Positions 26,201 to 34,460 of a stretch of DNA of 64,000 nt are shown here, piece by piece (position 1 is the first letter of the stretch; each line of letters starts with the position of its first letter). The notes under the pieces are model-generated. The model made no database searches. It had not been told where the DNA came from and saw only the letters and a program-made list of their open reading frames with translations. The stretch lies in contig NZ_FNLF01000002.1 in assembly GCF_900103175.1 (NCBI RefSeq), forward strand, positions 1,674,001 through 1,738,000. Direction: 5' to 3'. This DNA is from Tsukamurella pulmonis. Lineage in GTDB: Bacteria; Actinomycetota; Actinomycetes; Mycobacteriales; Mycobacteriaceae. The position numbers and the translations under genes are program-made.

Positions 26201-27442
26201 ACCGACGACGTCTCGCGGCTCGTGCTCGCCGACAACGTCTCCCAGAACACCGCGCTGTCGGTCGAGCGTTCGCTCGCCCCGAAGATGGTGGACGTGCACG
26301 CGCGGATCCTCGCCGATCTCTCCCGCAACCGCGGCGTCGACCTGCGCCTCGAGGCGCTACCCACGCGCAAGGAGACCGACAAGCTGCAGGCCGCCGGCCT
26401 GGGACTGAGCTCGCCGGAGCTGGCGAACCTCATGGCGCACGTCAAACTCGCCGTCAAGGACGACGTGCTCTCCGGCGACCTGCCGGACAACGACGTGCTG
26501 GTGGCGAAGCTGCCCGACTACTTCCCGGACCGCCTGCGCGAGCGCGCGGGCGAGGCCGTCTTCGCGCACCCGCTGCGCCGCGAGATCGTCGCGACGCAGA
26601 CGGTGAACGAGATGGTCGACAACGCCGGCGTCAGCTTCGTCTACCGCCTCGCCGAGGAGACCGGTGCGGGCGCCTCCGATGCGGTGCGCGCGTTCGTCGC
26701 GGTGAGCCGGGTCTTCGACCTGCCCCGCACGTGGGCGGCGCTCAAGCAGGTTCCGGTCTCGGCGCGCGAGACCGCGGCGCTGCTCTCGGAGAGCCGGCGG
26801 GTTCTCGACCGCGGTGCCCGGTGGATGCTGACCAACCGGCCGCAGCCGATCGCCATCGGCGCCGAGGTCAACCGCTACGCAGACCGGATCGCCGCGATGA
26901 CCGCCGCCATGGGCGAGTGGGATATCCGCTACGACGCGCAGGCCACGGCGTCGGCCGCCGATGCGATCGCCGCCGGGGTGCCGGAGGAGCTCGCGTACTC
27001 GGTCAGCCGTGCGCTCTACCGCTTCAGCCTGTTGGACGTGGTGGACATCGCCGACATCACCGAACGGGAGGACGACGAGGTCGGCCGACTCTACTTCGCG
27101 ATCATGCAGCACCTGCGGGTCGACGAGATGCTGGGCGCGGTCGCGGGCCTGCCCCGTGGCGACCGGTGGAGTGAGATGGCGCGCCTGGCGCTGCGCGACG
27201 ACCTGTACGGCGCGCTGCGCGGACTCACCGTCGAGGTCCTCAACTTCACCGATCCGTCCGAGCCCGCCACGCAGAAGATCGGCGATTGGGCCTCGCACAA
27301 CGCGCGACGGCTGGAGCGGGTCGGCGCGCTGCTCGGGGAGATCCTCGACCCGGTGGACGGCACCTCGCCGATCGCGAACGACGAGTCGCGCCTGTCGGTG
27401 GCGACGCGCGCACTGCGTTCGCTGCTACGGCACGTGGGGTAG
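23222..27442 (+). CDS. gdh: NAD-dependent glutamate dehydrogenase, large type, N-terminally short
   Basis: 1406-residue enzyme of the L_180-type NAD-GDH family, which converts glutamate to 2-oxoglutarate and ammonium. The conserved central catalytic region is clear: YSPRVEGVHLRFG, RGGLRWSDRREDFRTE, VKAQAVKNAVIVPVGAKGG, GDMSGDVFGNGM, GGIGTYIKAS and VIGEGGNLG. The GTG at 23222 follows AGGAGG by eight bases, so the start is well supported. Compared from memory with M. tuberculosis Rv2476c (about 1620 residues), roughly 220 N-terminal residues holding the first ACT-like segment are absent. Upstream DNA is a terminator and non-coding sequence, so they are not simply mis-annotated. In M. tuberculosis this enzyme is inhibited by unphosphorylated GarA; loss of N-terminal sequence might alter such control. 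Confidence 0.93.
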   Translation: MAQSGQDPSVFTTAASVVAAQPPGRSPSDFLAWLAEDNARVLGTRVDGAGTGVLAEPDAKLQAVIDAIPAPEPGNIAIVELAQPVGDAAGSPSLLAVAPSDGGPVQLYAMALTVLGLHHNVFGIPMVGAKIERVLARIGVDRADPADQRLLEYIQTFPRLRLVVADEDELARVFGGLRTLSDGDLALFLRTDRLAHFATALVYLPRDRYTSRARGVLIDVLESETGMRVDRFTARVTESAIARIQFVLLPRGEETVPVFHAEDEARIRARLGDVSRTWDEDVLSAAATAGADQGLVASYLTGISPNYKEDQSPETALLDIRRIAALPAQGSDLVFYDPPAGRGANLGFTMYMTGGQVTLSQVLPVLQSLGVDVLDERPYSLRRPDGALCSVYDFGLRVSPVLRATAAEGVSEAELPGHLARLRALASEGAAAVWRGEAEVDRFNELIFAFGLDWRRVALLRAIGQYLRQCGFSYSPGHMAQVLLEHRDAVLALVRLWTASFDPIAADAEAAAAAEADLETAFAAVTSLDADRILRAYLHVVQATVRTNFYADKPVISMKLEPGRIPEAPKPRPRFEIFVYSPRVEGVHLRFGMVARGGLRWSDRREDFRTEILGLVKAQAVKNAVIVPVGAKGGFVVKQPPEVTGDAAADRDAQRAEGVACYRMFISGLLDVTDNLGPDGDVLPPERVVRRDADDTYLVVAADKGTASFSDIANDVAAGYGFWLGDAFASGGSEGYDHKGMGITARGAWESVKMHFREQGVDTQAEDFTTVGVGDMSGDVFGNGMLLSEHIRLVAAFDHRDIFLDPNPDAAVGFAERQRLFALPRSSWKDYDASKISTGGGVYSRDQKSIPISAEVRAALGLADGVTELTPPELMRAVLLAPVDLLWNGGIGTYIKASTETNLDVGDRANDAIRVDGAQVRAKVIGEGGNLGVTPLGRIEFDRSGGRINTDAMDNSAGVDCSDHEVNIKILLDRQIAAGTIPAAERHDLLVSMTDDVSRLVLADNVSQNTALSVERSLAPKMVDVHARILADLSRNRGVDLRLEALPTRKETDKLQAAGLGLSSPELANLMAHVKLAVKDDVLSGDLPDNDVLVAKLPDYFPDRLRERAGEAVFAHPLRREIVATQTVNEMVDNAGVSFVYRLAEETGAGASDAVRAFVAVSRVFDLPRTWAALKQVPVSARETAALLSESRRVLDRGARWMLTNRPQPIAIGAEVNRYADRIAAMTAAMGEWDIRYDAQATASAADAIAAGVPEELAYSVSRALYRFSLLDVVDIADITEREDDEVGRLYFAIMQHLRVDEMLGAVAGLPRGDRWSEMARLALRDDLYGALRGLTVEVLNFTDPSEPATQKIGDWASHNARRLERVGALLGEILDPVDGTSPIANDESRLSVATRALRSLLRHVG

Positions 27443-27458
27443 CCGTCGGGCGTTCGGC

Positions 27459-27464
27459 TAGCGT
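27459..27464 (+). promoter_or_regulatory. -10 element for leaderless thioesterase transcript
   Basis: TAGCGT fits the actinobacterial -10 TANNNT and ends seven bases before the GTG at 27472, the spacing expected when transcription begins at the start codon. There is no ribosome-binding site in the 29-base gap after gdh, which supports a leaderless start. Confidence 0.4.
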
Positions 27465-27471
27465 GTCAGGC

Positions 27472-27948
27472 GTGACCGATTACAGCTTCACCGCGGCGGG
27501 CGTCACCGGGGTGCGCTCCGTCTCCGACGACGGCGCCGCGAGCCTGACGGTGCCGGTGGACGTGCGCTGGTCCGACATGGACGTCTACCAGCACATCAAC
27601 AACGCCCGCATGGTGACGCTGCTGGAGGAGGCGCGGATTCCGCTGCTCTTCGCCCCCGACTCGCCGACCCGCGATCTGCTCGACGGGTTGCTGCTGGCGA
27701 AGCTGGAGGTCGAGTACCGCGGCCAGCTGCGGCACCAGGACTCGCCGCTGCGGATCACGCTGTGGACGTCCGCGGTGCGGGCGGCCGACTTCGTGGTGCA
27801 CCACGAGGTCCGGCCCGCCGGCGCCGCGCTCGATACGGCGCCCGCGGTGCTGGCGCAGGTGCGGCTCGCCGCCTTCGACGTGGCGGAGCAGCGCGTGCGC
27901 CGCCTGTCGGGGGAGCAGCGCGACTACCTGAAGTCGTTCTCCCGGTGA
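27472..27948 (+). CDS. Acyl-CoA thioesterase, hot-dog fold (4HBT)
   Basis: 158-residue hot-dog-fold protein. VRWSDMDVYQHINNARMVTLLEEAR matches the 4HBT motif, with the Asp and the HxNN turn that shape the active site, and VEYRGQLRHQD forms the following strand. It probably hydrolyses an acyl-CoA or acyl-carrier thioester in the cytoplasm; the substrate is unknown. It corresponds by order to M. tuberculosis Rv2475c. The start is set at GTG 27472, just before TDYSFTAAG, because the frame further upstream lies inside gdh. Its TGA overlaps the GTG of the next gene (GTGA), so the two are translationally coupled. Confidence 0.87.
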   Translation: MTDYSFTAAGVTGVRSVSDDGAASLTVPVDVRWSDMDVYQHINNARMVTLLEEARIPLLFAPDSPTRDLLDGLLLAKLEVEYRGQLRHQDSPLRITLWTSAVRAADFVVHHEVRPAGAALDTAPAVLAQVRLAAFDVAEQRVRRLSGEQRDYLKSFSR

Positions 27949-28589
27949 GCGATCGGCGCCTGACCGTCGCGGGCGCGGGCCCGCGGTCGAACCTCGCGGC
28001 CTTCGTCACCCGGCTGCTGCGCACCGACGACTCGGCCGTGATCCGGGTGCGCCGGCGCGATGAGGAGAACGTCGAGGTGTGGGGCCGCACCGGTTTCGGC
28101 GTGCTCGCTGTCCGGGTGCTGCGCGGGACCGTCGCGCCGGAGTCGCTGGTGTGCAGCGCCGCCACGGTGCTCGACTCGTTGCGCCTCGCACCGTCGGACG
28201 AGGGCGGGTACGTGGACGTGGGCTTCGCCCTGGATTCCGCGTGGCGCGGTGCGCTCCCGCCCGCGACGGGCTTCGCACACGTGGACGACGTGCCCGCGCG
28301 AGCGCTGCGCGCGGTGGCCGCGCGCGGCGTCGAGGTGGGCCGCGAGAGCGGCGGGCCCGCCGGCCCGCCCGCGTCGCTGCTGGATTCCGAGGTGGTCAGC
28401 GTCAGTTCCGAGGCGGCCACGGTGCCGATCAGCCTGCGCACGGCCTTCGCGCTCGAGGCCATGGGCTTCGCCGCCGACGGTGCCGACGAGCCGGTCCGGG
28501 TCTCGGCGTCGGCGACGTGGGTGCGGGTCGACGCACGGTTCGGATCGCTGTATCAGCGCCGCGAAGCGGGCCCCGGGCTACTGGTTTGA
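27945..28589 (+). CDS. Conserved protein of unknown function (Rv2474c-like by position)
   Basis: 214-residue soluble protein with no recognised catalytic motif, membrane segment or signal peptide. It reads as two similar-sized halves: an N-terminal part with AAFVTRLLRTDDSAVIRVRRR and VWGRTGFGVLAVRVLRG, and a C-terminal part with SLLDSEVVSVSSEAATVPISL and LEAMGFAADG. It is coupled to the upstream thioesterase by a GTGA overlap, as its positional counterpart Rv2474c sits beside Rv2475c. This suggests a shared role, but I do not know the function. It converges on the MerR-type gene and overlaps it by 12 bases. Confidence 0.8.
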   Translation: MSDRRLTVAGAGPRSNLAAFVTRLLRTDDSAVIRVRRRDEENVEVWGRTGFGVLAVRVLRGTVAPESLVCSAATVLDSLRLAPSDEGGYVDVGFALDSAWRGALPPATGFAHVDDVPARALRAVAARGVEVGRESGGPAGPPASLLDSEVVSVSSEAATVPISLRTAFALEAMGFAADGADEPVRVSASATWVRVDARFGSLYQRREAGPGLLV

Positions 28590-29225
28590 GCCGGGACTCC
28601 CGCCCGACTCCCGCGCCGCCTCGTAGAGCCGGCCGGTCCGGTTCTGCTGGGCCAGCCTGCGCAGGGTCTGCAGCACCTTGTCGGACAGGACGGTGCCGAC
28701 GATGGCGGTCCGCAGCGCCTGCGCGTCGTCGTCGGTGAGGGTGTCGAGATCGGAGGCCGCCACGATCTCCGCGGCGTCCGCCCAGCGGTCGAGGGTCTCC
28801 CGGCCGCCGACGTCGCACGTCTCCGCGAGCGCCTTGAGTTGGGCGCCGAGCTGGGGGATCAGGACGTCGCCGTCCTGGATCCGCCAACCGCGCCGCTCGA
28901 CGAAGGTCGTCGCCACCGCGGTCCACTCGGCGTCCTCGTCGAACCGTTCTGCGTCCATGAGCGCCTCCTGCGCCACCCCGAGCAGTTCGTGGCGCGGCAC
29001 CGTCGGGCTGTCGAGGGCGTCGATGACGCGCCGCACCTGAGCCAGTGACAGGCCGCCCGATTCGACCAGCGCCCGGATCAGCCGGACCCGCTCGACGTGG
29101 TCGGGCCCGTACTCCGATTGGGTCCGGGTGACGGGCTCGCCCGGCGCGAGCAGCGACTCGCGCAGGTAGTACTTGAGCGAGGCGGTGCTCACGCCGGTCT
29201 CCGTGGAGAGTTCCGACAATTTCAT
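28578..29225 (-). CDS. MerR-family transcriptional regulator
   Basis: 215 residues. The N-terminal 70 are a MerR winged helix: MKLSELSTETGVSTASLKYYLRE, then LIRALVESGGLSLAQVRRVIDAL. The remainder is an all-helical domain of about 140 residues with a single cysteine (AETCDVGG) and no obvious metal-binding cluster, so the signal is more likely an organic ligand. It is divergent from a DUF4188 gene across an 80-base region carrying a large inverted repeat next to TTGACA, the classical MerR arrangement. It probably represses and then activates that promoter. Its 3' end overlaps the convergent gene by 12 bases. Confidence 0.88.
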   Translation of the reverse strand: MKLSELSTETGVSTASLKYYLRESLLAPGEPVTRTQSEYGPDHVERVRLIRALVESGGLSLAQVRRVIDALDSPTVPRHELLGVAQEALMDAERFDEDAEWTAVATTFVERRGWRIQDGDVLIPQLGAQLKALAETCDVGGRETLDRWADAAEIVAASDLDTLTDDDAQALRTAIVGTVLSDKVLQTLRRLAQQNRTGRLYEAARESGGSPGSNQ

Positions 29226-29234
29226 CCATCGATC

Positions 29235-29281
29235 TTGACATGGGATAGCACCACTCTCCAATATGGGTAGTGGCACTATCC
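29235..29281 (+). promoter_or_regulatory. MerR-type operator-promoter for the DUF4188 gene
   Basis: A perfect -35 TTGACA (29235-29240) is followed by GGATAGCACCACT (29243-29255) and, 13 bases on, AGTGGCACTATCC (29269-29281). The two arms are inverted with two mismatches. A -10-like ATAT segment lies between them, giving a 19-20 base spacer, longer than optimal as in promoters that MerR proteins untwist. The geometry and the adjacent MerR gene make this a strong operator candidate. Confidence 0.7.
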
Positions 29282-29304
29282 AAGGTGGACGCAGGGAGAG
29301 ACCC

Positions 29305-29790
29305 ATGGAGCACGATCTGCAGACCGATACCCACGAGGGCGAGTTGGTGGTGTTCCTGCTGGGCATGCGCCCGCGGCGCACCCGGCGACTGGGCCAGGCG
29401 GCCTTCGTCGGCCGCTCGTTGCGCCGGATGCTGGCCGAGATCGAGCGCGATCGGAAGCGCGGCGGCGCCCTCGGTTACCTGGGCGGTTTCAAGGCGATCG
29501 CGCCCGGCGGGCCGTTCCTCGTGCAGTACTGGCGGAGCTTCGAGGAACTGGAGAGCTACTCGCACTCCACCGATTTCGCGCACCGGCCGGCGTGGCTGCA
29601 GTTCTACAAGATGGCCCACGGGGAGGGGCGCTCGACCGTGGGCATCTGGCACGAGACCTACCGGGTCCCGGCCGGCGCCCACGAGTCGATCTACGCCGAC
29701 CTCGCGGCACCCGTCGGGCTCGCCGCCGCCGTCGGCGCGCAGCCGCTGGCGCGCCGCGGGCGGACCTCCCGCGAGCGGATCGGGGCCTGA
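29305..29790 (+). CDS. DUF4188-family protein (haem-type monooxygenase-like fold)
   Basis: 161 residues, resembling DUF4188 proteins: VVFLLGMRPRRTRRLGQ near the N-terminus, GGFKAIAPGGPFLVQYWRS in the middle, then YSHSTDFAHRPAWLQFYK and VGIWHETYRVPAGAHESIY. Family members look like small ferredoxin-fold monooxygenases or dehydratases, but the reaction is not known. The ATG at 29305 follows AGGGAGAG. It lies under a MerR-type operator and opposite a MerR gene, so expression is probably induced by a small molecule. A detoxification role is a reasonable guess only. It is not part of the M. tuberculosis arrangement of this region. Confidence 0.75.
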   Translation: MEHDLQTDTHEGELVVFLLGMRPRRTRRLGQAAFVGRSLRRMLAEIERDRKRGGALGYLGGFKAIAPGGPFLVQYWRSFEELESYSHSTDFAHRPAWLQFYKMAHGEGRSTVGIWHETYRVPAGAHESIYADLAAPVGLAAAVGAQPLARRGRTSRERIGA

Positions 29791-29797
29791 GCCGCGG

Positions 29798-31396
29798 TCA
29801 GGCCAGCCAGCAGGCGGCGTTCGGCGGCAGCATCCCGTCGACCAGCGGCGCGCTGGAGAGCACGACCTCGCCCCCAGGCAGCTCGACGGGAGCCTCCGAG
29901 GCGTTGAGCACGCAGGTCAGGCGCCCGCCGACGCGTCGGAAGGCGAGCAGCCCGGGCCGCGGGGCGCCGTACCACTCGATGGCGTCGCCGCGGAACTCCG
30001 GGCGCATCCGGCGCAGCTCGATCGCGGTCCGGTAGAGCGTCAGCGTCGAATCGAGGTCCTCGAGCTCCGCCTCCGCGGTGAGGTCCTTCCAGTCGTCCGG
30101 CATCGGGAGCCAGGTGTCCGTGCCGGTCGAGAAGCCGTACGGGGGCAGGGTGCCCTGCCAGGGCATCGGCACCCGGCAACCGTCGCGGCCGCGTTCGGTG
30201 TGCCCCGAGCGTTCCCACGTGGGGTCCTGCAGCACCTCGTCGGGAAGGTCGACGTTCGGCAGTCCCAGCTCGGAGCCGTTGTAGAGGAAGACGGTGCCCG
30301 GCAGCGCCAGTTCCACCAGGATCATCGCCCGCGCCCGGGCCACCCCCAGCTCGCCGCCGCCGAACCGCGTCACCTCGCGCGGCACGTCGTGGTTGGACAG
30401 CGTCCAGGTGGGGATGCCGTTCACGGACTCGACGGCGATCAGCGAGTTGTCGATCGCCTCCCGGATGGCGCGCGCGTCCCACTCCGCCTCGGCGAGCCGG
30501 AAGTTGAAGCCGAGGTGCAGCTCGTCGGGCCGGATGTACTCGGCGAACCGATCGTTGTCCTTGACCCAGATCTCGCCGACGGTGACCCGGCCCGGGTACT
30601 CGTCCATCACCTGGCGGATGCGCCGGTGGATGGCGTGCACCCCGGGGTTGTTGAACCGCAGGTCGTTCTCGTCGTTGTCCATGATCTGGTTGTTCGCCAG
30701 ATCCATGTCGGGCAGGCCCGGTGGCTTGGCCATGCCGTGCGCCACGTCGATCCGGAAGCCGTCGACGCCGCGATCGAGCCAGAAGCGCAGCGTGGCCGCC
30801 AGGTCCTGGAAGACGTCCTCGTTCTGCCAGTTCAGATCCGGCTGCTCGGGCGCGAAGATGTGCAGGTACCACTGACCCGGCGTGCCGTCGGGTTCGGTCA
30901 CCCGGTGCCACGCCGGTCCGCCGAAGATGCTGGGCCAGTTGTTCGGCGGCTCGTCGCCGTTCGGGCCGCGACCGTCGCGGAAGACGTAGCGCTCGCGCTC
31001 GGGGCTGCCCGGGCCGGCGGCCAGCGCGGCCCGGAACCACGGGTGCTGATCCGAGGTGTGGTTGGGCACCAGGTCCATGGTGACGCGGATGCGGTGCGCG
31101 TGCGCCGCCGCGAGCAGCTCGTCCATGTCGGCGAGGGTGCCGAAGAGCGGGTCGATGTCGCGGGGGTCCGAGACGTCGTAGCCGTGATCGGCCATGGGGG
31201 AGCGCATCACCGGTGAGAGCCACAGCGCGTCGACACCGAGCAACTCCAGATAGCCGAGCCGATCGATCACACCACGCAGATCGCCGACCCCGTCACCGTT
31301 CGCGTCGGAGAACGAGCGCGGATACACCTGGTAGAAGATCGCGTCCTTCCACCACGGGGCGTCGCTGTAGTGCGGCGTGCGGACGGGTGGCGTCAT
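29798..31396 (-). CDS. aglA: Alpha-glucosidase, glycoside hydrolase family 13
   Basis: 532-residue cytoplasmic GH13 enzyme that releases glucose from alpha-1,4- or alpha-1,6-linked oligosaccharides. The four conserved regions are present: DLVPNHTSDQHPWF, VDGFRIDVAHG (nucleophile Asp), TVGEIWVKD (acid/base Glu) and LSNHDVPRE (third carboxylate). The opening WWKDAIFYQVYPRSFSDANG is typical of oligo-1,6-glucosidase/alpha-glucosidase types. ATG 31396 is preceded by GAGGAG; an in-frame TTG four codons upstream is less likely. It lies 13 bases behind glbO, matching the Rv2470-Rv2471 neighbourhood of M. tuberculosis. Confidence 0.93.
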   Translation of the reverse strand: MTPPVRTPHYSDAPWWKDAIFYQVYPRSFSDANGDGVGDLRGVIDRLGYLELLGVDALWLSPVMRSPMADHGYDVSDPRDIDPLFGTLADMDELLAAAHAHRIRVTMDLVPNHTSDQHPWFRAALAAGPGSPERERYVFRDGRGPNGDEPPNNWPSIFGGPAWHRVTEPDGTPGQWYLHIFAPEQPDLNWQNEDVFQDLAATLRFWLDRGVDGFRIDVAHGMAKPPGLPDMDLANNQIMDNDENDLRFNNPGVHAIHRRIRQVMDEYPGRVTVGEIWVKDNDRFAEYIRPDELHLGFNFRLAEAEWDARAIREAIDNSLIAVESVNGIPTWTLSNHDVPREVTRFGGGELGVARARAMILVELALPGTVFLYNGSELGLPNVDLPDEVLQDPTWERSGHTERGRDGCRVPMPWQGTLPPYGFSTGTDTWLPMPDDWKDLTAEAELEDLDSTLTLYRTAIELRRMRPEFRGDAIEWYGAPRPGLLAFRRVGGRLTCVLNASEAPVELPGGEVVLSSAPLVDGMLPPNAACWLA

Positions 31397-31409
31397 CTCA
31401 CTCCTCAAC

Positions 31410-31814
31410 TCAACCGCCCATGGGGGTGTTCACGAGCATCTGTGCGGCCATTTCACAGTAGGTCCTGAGCTGCTGCTTGCGGTCCGGGCTCATCCGCGCG
31501 TCGTCGATCGAGGCGATCGCCACATCCATGCAGCGCAGCCACGCGTCGCGCTCGAGCTCGGTGATCCGGAAGGGCACGTGCCGCATCCGCAGCCGCGGGT
31601 GCCCGCGCTGCTCGGAGTAGGTACGCGGACCGCCCCAGTACTGCTCGAAGAACATCCGCAGCCGCACTTCGGCGGGACCCAGATCCTCCTCCGGATACAG
31701 CGGACGCAGCAGCTCGTCGTGCGCGACCTCCTGGTAGAAGCGGTGGATCAAATCCGCGAAGGTGTCCGCGCCGCCGACGGCGTCGTAGAAGCTCTGCTGG
31801 TCCGGCGTGCTCAC
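31410..31814 (-). CDS. glbO: Truncated haemoglobin, group II (trHbO)
   Basis: 134-residue 2-on-2 globin that binds oxygen at a haem. [20 protein letters not shown] carries the B10/CD1 tyrosines, [22 protein letters not shown] contains the TrpG8 and proximal histidine region, and [20 protein letters not shown] follows, all characteristic of trHbO. Proposed roles in mycobacteria include oxygen handling at the membrane and nitric oxide or peroxide chemistry. The start is GTG 31814 ([14 protein letters not shown]). It is divergent from the PAS-GGDEL gene and 13 bases before aglA. Confidence 0.94.
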   Translation of the reverse strand: MSTPDQQSFYDAVGGADTFADLIHRFYQEVAHDELLRPLYPEEDLGPAEVRLRMFFEQYWGGPRTYSEQRGHPRLRMRHVPFRITELERDAWLRCMDVAIASIDDARMSPDRKQQLRTYCEMAAQMLVNTPMGG

Positions 31815-31880
31815 CCGTCCAGTCTCGCACGAGGCCGAGCGCGGTCCGCTCGAGGTTCGTCCGCGCCTCGCAGTCGCGGC

Positions 31881-31886
31881 TAGTGT
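31881..31886 (+). promoter_or_regulatory. -10 element for leaderless PAS-GGDEL transcript
   Basis: TAGTGT ends seven bases before the GTG at 31894. No purine-rich ribosome site precedes that GTG, so transcription probably starts at the start codon. Confidence 0.4.
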
Positions 31887-31893
31887 TGCAATC

Positions 31894-33711
31894 GTGAGTG
31901 ACAGGACGCGCGTCGACGACGCGGACGCCGAGGTGCGGCGACTGCGGCACCGGGTCGCATCACTGTCCGCCGAGCTCGCGGAGGCGAACCGCACGCTGGC
32001 GATGTTCCGGACGATCGCGGCGTCGGCGACGGACCTCATCTACGTCAAGGATCTCGCCGGGCGGTACGTGTTCGTCAACGACACCGTCGCCCGGCTCTAC
32101 GGGCTGCGCGTGGCCGACTTCATCGGCAACGACGATCGCGAGATGTTCGACCCCGCCGCGGCGGCGCAGCTGCGCGAGACCGACCGCGAGATCATGCGCA
32201 GCGGCGTGGCCCGGGAGCTCGAGGAGTCGACGACCGTCGACGGCCTCGCGCGCACCTTCCTATCGGTGAAGGTGCCGTACCGCGACGTGGACGGCGAGGT
32301 CATCGGCCTGATCGGCGTCTCACGCGATGTCACCGACACCCGCAGCAGCGCCGAGGAGGTCGCCCGCCTGCGCGCGCTGCAGGCCGCCGCGACCGAGGCG
32401 GCGAACGCCGACCCCGCGCGGGTCGATCTCGGTACCTACCGCACGTTCCAGTCCATCGCGGACGCCGCGCCCGACGCCGTCTACGTCAAGGACCGCAAGG
32501 GACGCTTCCTGTTCCTCAACCGCGCGGCGGTGCGTGTACTGCAGGCCACCGAGCTACCGATCGGCGAGGTGCTCGGGAGCACCGACGACGACTTCCTCGA
32601 CGCGACGGCGGCGGCCCGGATCATGGGCACCGACCGGGAGGTCATGACGACCGGGATCGCCCAGGAGGTCGACGAGACCGTGGTGGTCGCCGGTGGGCAG
32701 CGGACCGTCCGCTCGCTCAAGGCGCCGTACCGGGACGAGTCCGGCCGGGTGATCGGCCTGATCGGGATCTCGCGCGACGTGACCGAGACGCGACGTCTCG
32801 AGGCCCGGCTGCTGCGCGTCGAGGCGCGCTGGCAGTTCGCGCTGGAGACCGTGGGCGAGGGCATCTGGGACTGGGACCTCGCCGCGCGGGAGGTGTACTA
32901 CTCGCCCCGCTGGAAGAGCATGCTCGGCCACCGGGAGGACGAGATCGGGGATTCGCCGCTCGAATGGGAGCGACGGGTACATCCCGACGACCTGGAGATG
33001 GCCCTACGGGCGATGGGCCGCCACATGCGCGGCGAGGCCGACGAGTACTACTGCGATCACCGGATCCGCGTGAAGTCGGGCGAGTACCGGTGGGTGCGGG
33101 CGCGTGGGCGCGTGATCGAGCGGGCCCCGAACGGCGCGGTCGTGCGGATGATCGGCAGCCAGGCCGACATCACGGCGCAGATCGTCGAGCGCCGGGCGCT
33201 CGAACATCAGGCCCTCGCGCTCGAGCGCCTGGTCGAGATCGACGAGCTGACCGGTATCGCCAACCGGCGGGGGTTCGGTCGCGCCCTCGACCGCCTGCTG
33301 CACACCGGTGCCGAGAACGGCGACACCGTGCACCTCGCCCTCATCGACGTCGACGGGTTCAAGAACTACAACGACACGCACGGGCACACCGCGGGCGACG
33401 ACGTGCTGCGGCGGATCGCCGAGGTGATCGCGCGGGTCCCGGACCGGCCGGGCGAGCTCGCCGCCCGGTACGGCGGTGACGAGCTCGCGCTGCTCCTCGT
33501 GGGCGAGCGCGACCTGCCCGTGGTCCTCGAAGCGGTCCGCAGCGCGATCCTCGACCTGGGCCTCGTCCGTGACGGCGCGCCCGTCACCGTCAGCATCGGC
33601 GGCGTCTCGGCGACGGCTACGACGACGGCCCCGGGCCTGCTGCTGCACGAGGCCGACCGCCGGCTCTACCGGGCGAAGGCGGCCGGCCGCAATCGCGTCG
33701 TGGTGCGGTAG
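31894..33711 (+). CDS. Triple-PAS diguanylate cyclase (GGDEL)
   Basis: 605-residue predicted cytoplasmic sensor that would make cyclic di-GMP. A short coiled coil (about 8-35) leads into PAS1 (about 35-150, [16 protein letters not shown]), PAS2 (about 175-300, [16 protein letters not shown]), PAS3 with PAC (about 305-430, [19 protein letters not shown]) and a C-terminal cyclase domain (about 440-605). The active-site loop is GGDEL (527-531) instead of GGDEF, a variant found in active cyclases. The position of the inhibitory RxxD site reads RPGE, so product inhibition may be weak. No EAL domain follows. PAS1 and PAS2 are clearly related and probably arose by duplication. It is inserted between glbO and the HNH gene relative to M. 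tuberculosis order. Confidence 0.92.
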   Translation: MSDRTRVDDADAEVRRLRHRVASLSAELAEANRTLAMFRTIAASATDLIYVKDLAGRYVFVNDTVARLYGLRVADFIGNDDREMFDPAAAAQLRETDREIMRSGVARELEESTTVDGLARTFLSVKVPYRDVDGEVIGLIGVSRDVTDTRSSAEEVARLRALQAAATEAANADPARVDLGTYRTFQSIADAAPDAVYVKDRKGRFLFLNRAAVRVLQATELPIGEVLGSTDDDFLDATAAARIMGTDREVMTTGIAQEVDETVVVAGGQRTVRSLKAPYRDESGRVIGLIGISRDVTETRRLEARLLRVEARWQFALETVGEGIWDWDLAAREVYYSPRWKSMLGHREDEIGDSPLEWERRVHPDDLEMALRAMGRHMRGEADEYYCDHRIRVKSGEYRWVRARGRVIERAPNGAVVRMIGSQADITAQIVERRALEHQALALERLVEIDELTGIANRRGFGRALDRLLHTGAENGDTVHLALIDVDGFKNYNDTHGHTAGDDVLRRIAEVIARVPDRPGELAARYGGDELALLLVGERDLPVVLEAVRSAILDLGLVRDGAPVTVSIGGVSATATTTAPGLLLHEADRRLYRAKAAGRNRVVVR

Positions 33712-33869
33712 GAGCCGGCCCCGGTCACCTCGCGTTCACCCGATATCCGCCGACTCGCCTCGGGAAATGCGCGGAAATCACCGTGCGCGCCGTGCGCGTC
33801 CGTGGTGCACTACTAGGGGTGAAAGGCCTCGGCCGTTCCGGCGGGCCCGTGCGAGGGTGAGGAGAGTCG

Positions 33870-34460
33870 ATGAAGCGAACGCACGCCGCAGGTGCTCGCG
33901 CGGCCACGGCGCTCGCCGACGAACCCCGTCCCTCCGGTGCCGTATGGGGCAAGCGGCGGGTGCTGCTCCTCAACGCCACCTACGAGCCACTGACCGCGAT
34001 CTCGATGCGCAGGGCGATAGTCCTGATGCTCAGGGAGAGGGCCGACGTGGTCCACGACGATCCGAACGGTCCGCTGGTGCATTCAGCGGACCGTTCGCTG
34101 TCTGTGCCCTCGGTGATCCGGTTGCGCACCTACGTGCGCGTCCCGTACCGGGCGCAGGTGCCCATGACGCGGGCGGCGCTGATGCACCGCGACCGATTCC
34201 GGTGCGGCTACTGCGGGGGCAAGGCCGACACCATCGACCACGTCCAGCCGCGCTCGCGCGGCGGCGGGCACGGGTGGGAGAACTGCGTCGCGTGCTGCGC
34301 CTCCTGCAACCACCGCAAAGCAGACAGACTGCTCTCCGAGATCGGGTGGACGCTGCGCACCGAGCCGCGGGCGCCGCAGGGCAGGCACTGGCGCCTGCTC
34401 TCCACCCTCAAGGAGGTCGACCCGATGTGGAGTCGGTATCTCGACCTCGATGCGGCATAG
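33870..34460 (+). CDS. HNH endonuclease-fold protein (Rv2469c-like)
   Basis: 196 residues. A conserved N-terminal region (KRRVLLLNATYEPLTAISMRRAI) is followed by an HNH nuclease core: FRCGYCGGKADTIDHVQPRS, then GHGWENCVACCASCNHRKAD. CxxC and CxxC pairs hold a structural zinc, and the HV histidine, Asn and HRK complete the ββα-metal motif. This family is widely conserved as a single gene in mycolata and is not linked to a restriction system here; its substrate is unknown. The ATG follows GAGGAGAG. It corresponds to Rv2469c in position. Confidence 0.9.
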   Translation: MKRTHAAGARAATALADEPRPSGAVWGKRRVLLLNATYEPLTAISMRRAIVLMLRERADVVHDDPNGPLVHSADRSLSVPSVIRLRTYVRVPYRAQVPMTRAALMHRDRFRCGYCGGKADTIDHVQPRSRGGGHGWENCVACCASCNHRKADRLLSEIGWTLRTEPRAPQGRHWRLLSTLKEVDPMWSRYLDLDAA

